Origin: Photobacterium sanctipauli
Lineage (GTDB): Bacteria > Pseudomonadota > Gammaproteobacteria > Enterobacterales > Vibrionaceae
Length of the DNA: 64,000 nucleotides
Direction: 5' to 3'
Assembly: GCF_003026495.1 (NCBI RefSeq)
Contig: NZ_PYMA01000002.1
Location: forward strand, 310,001-374,000
Part shown: positions 60,546 through 64,000 of the stretch, in pieces
How positions within the stretch are numbered: position 1 is the stretch's first letter
How the letters are laid out: the number at the start of each line of letters is the position of its first letter
Made by a program: the position numbers and the translations under genes
Notes under the pieces: generated by a model
Told to the model about the DNA's origin: nothing
Database searches by the model: none
Seen by the model: the letters and a program-made list of their open reading frames with translations, nothing else

Positions 60546-61712
60546 TTATCGTTCAACGAGTGCCACCTTCTTGTTGTAGATATTCATCAGTAGCGAGGTG
60601 AACAAGCTAAGTGCAAGATAGACCGCCATCGTCATTGCAATGATCTCTATTGCTTGCCCTGTTTGATTCAAGGTCGTACCGGCAAATACCGACACCAGAT
60701 CGGGGTAACCGATAGCCATCGCCAATGAAGAGTTTTTGGTCAGGTTAAGGTATTGGCTGGTTAACGGCGGGATGATGATCCTAAGTGCTTGCGGGATCAC
60801 TACCAGACGAAGTGTTTTTCGTGGTGATAAGCCCAGAGACAAAGCGGCTTCGGATTGCCCGAGGCTAACAGCGTTGATCCCTGAACGGACGATTTCAGCA
60901 ATGAATGAGGCGGTATAGATGCTCAACGCCAATAGCAGGGCTGCAAGCTCGGGAATAATGCTAATGCCTCCCCGAAAATTAAACCCTTTTAGCACGGGAG
61001 CTTCGAAATGAAGCGGCTGACCGGTGAGGAAAAAGGCAATGGTTGGCAAGCTGATCAGCAGGCTTAATGAGACCCACAATATAGGGTATTGCTTGCCACT
61101 CAGCCTTTGCTGGCGCTTGGCGTAAATGGCATAAGCTATGGAAAGGGCAATAGCACACATTAGCCCGATAGCTATCCAGCCAGCCCCTGGCTCAAAAATG
61201 GGTTTGGCAAAGTACAAGCCCCGCACATTAAGGAAAATACTTTCGCCTAGCGACATGCTATTTCGAGGTGATGGCAGGGCTTGCAGTACCGCAAAGTACC
61301 AAAAGAAAATTTGCAAAAGCAGGGGAATATTACGGAATACCTCGATATAGACAGCGGCACAGCGACTGACCAGCCAGTTAGATGATAGGCGGGCTATGCC
61401 AATAATGAAGCCTACAATCGTGGCGAAAATGATACCGAGCACCGAAACCAGGGCGGTGTTGAGCAAGCCGACAAAAAAAGTACGGCCGTAGCTGTAGGTT
61501 TCATCGTAATCAATCAAGGTGAGGCCAATGCCAAACCCTGCTTCTTGCGATAAAAAGCCAAGCCCAGTGGCTATCCCACGTTGCTCTAGGTTAGTCAGCG
61601 CGTTATTCACAATGGTATAGACGAAGAAGAACAGCGTAATAACGGCAATTAACTGAAAAACAAATGAGCGAAACGTCGGGTTGTACAAGAGGTTTGCTTT
61701 CTTAGCAGACAA
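60546..61712 (-). CDS. aapQ: Amino acid ABC transporter permease AapQ
   Basis: A permease of about 388 residues. The core is typical for AapQ: NLLYNPTFRSFVFQLIAVITLFFF at the start, the paired segments GIIFATIVGFIIGIARLSSNWL near 100 and YIEVFRNIPLLLQIFFWYF near 128, and the coupling loop SEAALSLGLSPRKTLRLVVIPQALRIIIPP near 290. The start is uncertain: I favour the TTG at 61712, with AGGA upstream; a TTG at 61736 would add eight residues. Second gene of the operon, separated from aapJ by a GC-rich hairpin. Confidence 0.9.
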   Translation of the reverse strand: MSAKKANLLYNPTFRSFVFQLIAVITLFFFVYTIVNNALTNLEQRGIATGLGFLSQEAGFGIGLTLIDYDETYSYGRTFFVGLLNTALVSVLGIIFATIVGFIIGIARLSSNWLVSRCAAVYIEVFRNIPLLLQIFFWYFAVLQALPSPRNSMSLGESIFLNVRGLYFAKPIFEPGAGWIAIGLMCAIALSIAYAIYAKRQQRLSGKQYPILWVSLSLLISLPTIAFFLTGQPLHFEAPVLKGFNFRGGISIIPELAALLLALSIYTASFIAEIVRSGINAVSLGQSEAALSLGLSPRKTLRLVVIPQALRIIIPPLTSQYLNLTKNSSLAMAIGYPDLVSVFAGTTLNQTGQAIEIIAMTMAVYLALSLFTSLLMNIYNKKVALVER

Positions 61713-61755
61713 AACATCACATCCTGTTGTGGCCAAGCAAAATAGAGCGATAGTG

Positions 61756-61778
61756 CTGCGGGGAGGTTATCCCCGCAG
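61756..61778 (-). terminator. GC-rich hairpin between aapJ and aapQ
   Basis: CTGCGGGG and CCCCGCAG form an 8-bp GC stem with a 7-base loop, 11 bases after the aapJ stop. Without a U-run it probably protects aapJ mRNA or reduces read-through, giving more binding protein than permease. Confidence 0.7.
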
Positions 61779-61788
61779 TTTGTTGCTA

Positions 61789-63006
61789 TTAGCGGATAGG
61801 AGGCGCGTACTGCAGACCGCCATCAACCCAAAGTGCATTGACACCACGCTTGATTTCAAGCGGTGAGCTCATACCTACGGTGCGTTCGAAGCTTTCGCCG
61901 TAGTTACCCACTTGTTTGAGGATCTGGTAACCCCAATCATCATTGAGTCCCAGCCCTTTGCCTTTAGGGCCATCTTCACCTATCAAGCGGCGAATGTTGG
62001 GGTCGTTCGACTTTTTCATGTCATCCACATTATGGGAAGACACACCCAGCTCTTCGGCATGAACCATGGTGTTGTGGGTCCATTTCACAATGTTGAACCA
62101 CTGGTCGTCACCTTGGCGGACAACTGGTCCTAGCGGCTCTTTAGAAATAATCTCTGGTAAAACGACAGCTAACGATGGGTCTTGTAGATTTAGGCGCAAA
62201 GCATATAGGCCGGATTGGTCTGTGGTGAGTGCATCACAACGGCCAGCTTCAAACCCTTTAACGGTTTGAGCAGCGGTATCGAAGACGACTGGGTTATATT
62301 CCATTTCGCGATAGCGGAAGTAGTCAGCCAAGTTCAACTCGGTGGTGGTACCTGACTGAACACAGATGTCTGCGCCATCGAGCTGGGTGGCGCTCTCGAC
62401 TTCTTTCGCCAACTCTTTGTTGATCATAAAGCCTTGGCCGTCGTAGTAGTTAACACCTGCAAAGTTAATGCCTAGCGCAGTATCACGGTGTAGCGTCCAA
62501 GTGGTGTTACGCGAGAGAACATCAATTTCACCGGATTGCAGCGCGGTAAAGCGTTCCTTGGCGGTGAGTGGAATGTATTTCACTTTGGTTTTATCACCCA
62601 GTGTTGCCGCTGCAACAGCCTGGCAGAATTCGACATCAAGCCCTTCCCATTCGCCTTTCTCGTTCGGGTTCGAGAAACCAGGTAAGCCGGTACTTACACC
62701 ACATTGGACGTAACCTTGGTTTTTGACTTTATCGAGTGTGGCTGAGGTGGAGGAGGAGCTGGTGGATGGTTTGTCAGCGAGTTGTTTTTCTAGTGAGGCG
62801 ATTTTGTCTTCTAATGCTTTTACATCACTTGAAGCTTCGGTTGTTACGGTACTACCTGCGCTGGCGAGTTGTTGTTCCAATGATTCGATTTTTGTTTGTA
62901 GTGATTGGATCATTTCTTTGTCTTGGCTGCTGCCGGAATCACCACAGCCAGATATTGCAAGAACAAGAGATGAAACAGCGAGAGAGTATGTTATGGGTTT
63001 GCTCAT
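61789..63006 (-). CDS. aapJ: Amino acid-binding lipoprotein AapJ with coiled-coil stalk
   Basis: A 405-residue solute-binding protein for amino acids. From residue 91 it is a normal AapJ (LDKVKNQGYVQCGVSTGLPGFS, EGLDVEFCQAVAAA, DVLSRNTTWTL, ALTTDQSGLYALR, GVNALWVDGGLQY). The N-terminus is unusual: a lipobox (LAISG-Cys21) instead of a plain signal peptide, then two heptad-repeat segments (about 31-50 and 61-78) and a Ser-rich linker (STSSSSTSAT). Typical AapJ is about 340 residues and soluble, so about 65 residues are added. The domain would thus be held on the inner or outer membrane by a stalk. First gene of the operon. Confidence 0.93.
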   Translation of the reverse strand: MSKPITYSLAVSSLVLAISGCGDSGSSQDKEMIQSLQTKIESLEQQLASAGSTVTTEASSDVKALEDKIASLEKQLADKPSTSSSSTSATLDKVKNQGYVQCGVSTGLPGFSNPNEKGEWEGLDVEFCQAVAAATLGDKTKVKYIPLTAKERFTALQSGEIDVLSRNTTWTLHRDTALGINFAGVNYYDGQGFMINKELAKEVESATQLDGADICVQSGTTTELNLADYFRYREMEYNPVVFDTAAQTVKGFEAGRCDALTTDQSGLYALRLNLQDPSLAVVLPEIISKEPLGPVVRQGDDQWFNIVKWTHNTMVHAEELGVSSHNVDDMKKSNDPNIRRLIGEDGPKGKGLGLNDDWGYQILKQVGNYGESFERTVGMSSPLEIKRGVNALWVDGGLQYAPPIR

Positions 63007-63169
63007 AGCTACGTCCTGTCGTTCTTAATTCAAAGAGGAAAACCCCAAAATGGGTACAAACCAAATGGCGCATTAATATTTTGGTTTGATAAAAGTATAG
63101 AAACACTTTGAAATACTTCTAGTTAACAGTTTTGCAACTTGGTTTTGGTGAGGCGTTGTCAGGATAGAT

Positions 63170-63192
63170 AAATGGCACGGGAAGTGCCATTT
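63170..63192 (-). terminator. Hairpin after the SPOR-domain gene
   Basis: AAATGGCAC and GTGCCATTT form a 9-bp stem with a 5-base loop, 43 bases past the minus-strand stop. T-run is short. Confidence 0.6.
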
Positions 63193-63234
63193 TATGGGAA
63201 TAAAGTGTTTGGAAAGCCGTATTTGCTGGGGGAA

Positions 63235-64000
63235 TTAACTCGCTTCAGTGACACAAGTGGTATAGAGCAACGCGCGTGGGCGGTACTCATCATAATGGCC
63301 ATTGCGAAGGTTCAGTGTCTTGATCTCGCCGGTGTAACTATTGATGGTGTCAGACCAATAACTGTTTGAAACAGGCCAATGATTACGAAGCAGGAAGCGT
63401 TGGCCGTATGTTTGAAGATGTTTGAGTTCATCATAGGTTGGTAGGCGTAGGCCAAATCGTTGGCACCATTGGCCTGCGTTCTGGATGCTGACTCGTGACC
63501 AGTATTGGTTATGCTCTTTCACAAATGCGGGAGGCATGTCTTTTGACGATTGAATATTCTTCGGCTGATAATACTTAATGTTGTCAAAGGTGAATGAGTA
63601 AATCGCTGAGTCCAACACTGTACGATTTTCGATAAGTGTCTCTTTGGGTGGCTCTGCGTTAGCACGTTGGCTTGGCTTCGTTTGAGCCTGTTCATTCTCA
63701 ACAGCAGCAAGTATTGGCTGCAAAGTTTTACCGGCACTGGAGATCGCGATCGGCTGTTTGGTTTGACGTATAAATGTTTTTTCGATCTTGGCTGCTGCAA
63801 GTTTTACTTTTGCGTCTTTTGCTTGTTCAACCGAATCAAAAGGGCCAATCAAGCAACGATAACTTTTGCCGTCATGAATAAGGTAACTGGCTGAAGGGAA
63901 AGCCTGAGTGACGATGTTAGAAAACTTTCTGGCCGGAATGGCTTGGCTGTAGTTACACTGCAGCCAAAAGTGACTCTGATGTGGCTGGGGGTCACGTCCC
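63235..64000 (-). CDS. SPOR-domain protein with formylglycine-enzyme-like C-terminal domain, 5' end missing
   Basis: The frame is open to the window edge, giving 254 visible residues. The visible N-terminal part (HFWLQCNYSQAIPARKFSNI, SYLIHDGKSYRCLIGPFDSVEQAKDAKVKL) is a SPOR domain, which binds denuded peptidoglycan glycan at division or lysis sites. After a Gln/Pro/Thr linker the C-terminal about 100 residues resemble the sulfatase-modifying/FGE-like fold: YWSRVSIQNAGQWCQRFGLRLPTYDEL and SNSYWSDTINSYTGEI, compare WC...G.RLPTE.EWE. Catalytic residues of FGE are not evident, so a carbohydrate- or protein-binding role is more likely. Any signal peptide lies outside the window. Confidence 0.7.
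   Translation of the reverse strand, partial: GRDPQPHQSHFWLQCNYSQAIPARKFSNIVTQAFPSASYLIHDGKSYRCLIGPFDSVEQAKDAKVKLAAAKIEKTFIRQTKQPIAISSAGKTLQPILAAVENEQAQTKPSQRANAEPPKETLIENRTVLDSAIYSFTFDNIKYYQPKNIQSSKDMPPAFVKEHNQYWSRVSIQNAGQWCQRFGLRLPTYDELKHLQTYGQRFLLRNHWPVSNSYWSDTINSYTGEIKTLNLRNGHYDEYRPRALLYTTCVTEAS

Noticed and set aside
1..64000. CRISPR array, insertion sequence or prophage
   Set aside because: No regularly spaced repeats, transposase, integrase or phage structural genes seen.

Overview
The window reads as a chromosomal segment of a marine gamma-proteobacterium of the Vibrionaceae, most like Photobacterium or a close relative. The evidence is the varA(uvrY)-uvrC-pgsA-tRNA order, the norspermidine pathway with a fused diaminobutyrate aminotransferase/decarboxylase and nspC, fabV, AapJQMP, and a ECF transporter of the UPF0397 type. 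This assignment is from protein resemblance only; no search was run. I see no integrase, transposase, phage gene or CRISPR array. The start cuts the 5' part of fabV and the end cuts the 5' part of a SPOR-domain gene.

Layout. 1-4.7 kb: end of fabV, an MFS exporter preceded by an overlooked 56-residue membrane peptide, a PQQ-type sugar dehydrogenase and a MocR regulator. 4.8-9.5 kb: the divergent EamA permease behind a four-repeat operator, then a disulfide-related set on the minus strand (YheO-like regulator, TcyP cystine symporter, CoA-disulfide reductase). 9.8-14.4 kb: an ABC1 kinase and a complete ECF transporter (T, fused A-A', S). 15-18 kb: varA-uvrC-pgsA. 18.3-29.1 kb: two near-identical Cys/Gly/Leu tRNA arrays flank about 9.9 kb holding a PEP-CTERM-like protein, an orphan PTS IIC, the norspermidine operon (with two long hairpins before nspC) and a periplasmic metallo-hydrolase.

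29-33 kb: SRPBCC protein, enoyl-CoA hydratase, LysE exporter, YfcC carrier and a 48-residue four-cysteine protein. 33.4-43.6 kb is an acyl-CoA and neutral-lipid neighbourhood: acetyl-CoA hydrolase/transferase, phasin-like protein, wax ester synthase/DGAT, a two-domain lipoprotein, acyl-CoA-binding protein, a GMC oxidoreductase and a lipase-like hydrolase. 43.6-48.2 kb is an arsenate cluster: ArsC-ArsR fusion, dual-specificity-type phosphatase, GAPDH and ArsJ, plus a HAD phosphatase, with ArsR-like palindromes before the first gene and before GAPDH. GAPDH would make 1-arseno-3-phosphoglycerate and ArsJ would export it.

48.3-58.4 kb: a small acidic protein, alanine dehydrogenase, an L,D-transpeptidase family protein, a poorly coding 0.9-kb gap with a gene remnant, an EAL-like/HDOD protein, a YccT-family protein, a TauE/SafE permease, RlmI, acylphosphatase, TusE and a YccA-type Bax-inhibitor protein. 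58.6-63.0 kb: aapJQMP for amino-acid uptake, whose binding protein is an unusual lipoprotein with a coiled-coil stalk. Most genes end in clear intrinsic terminators, many working in both directions.
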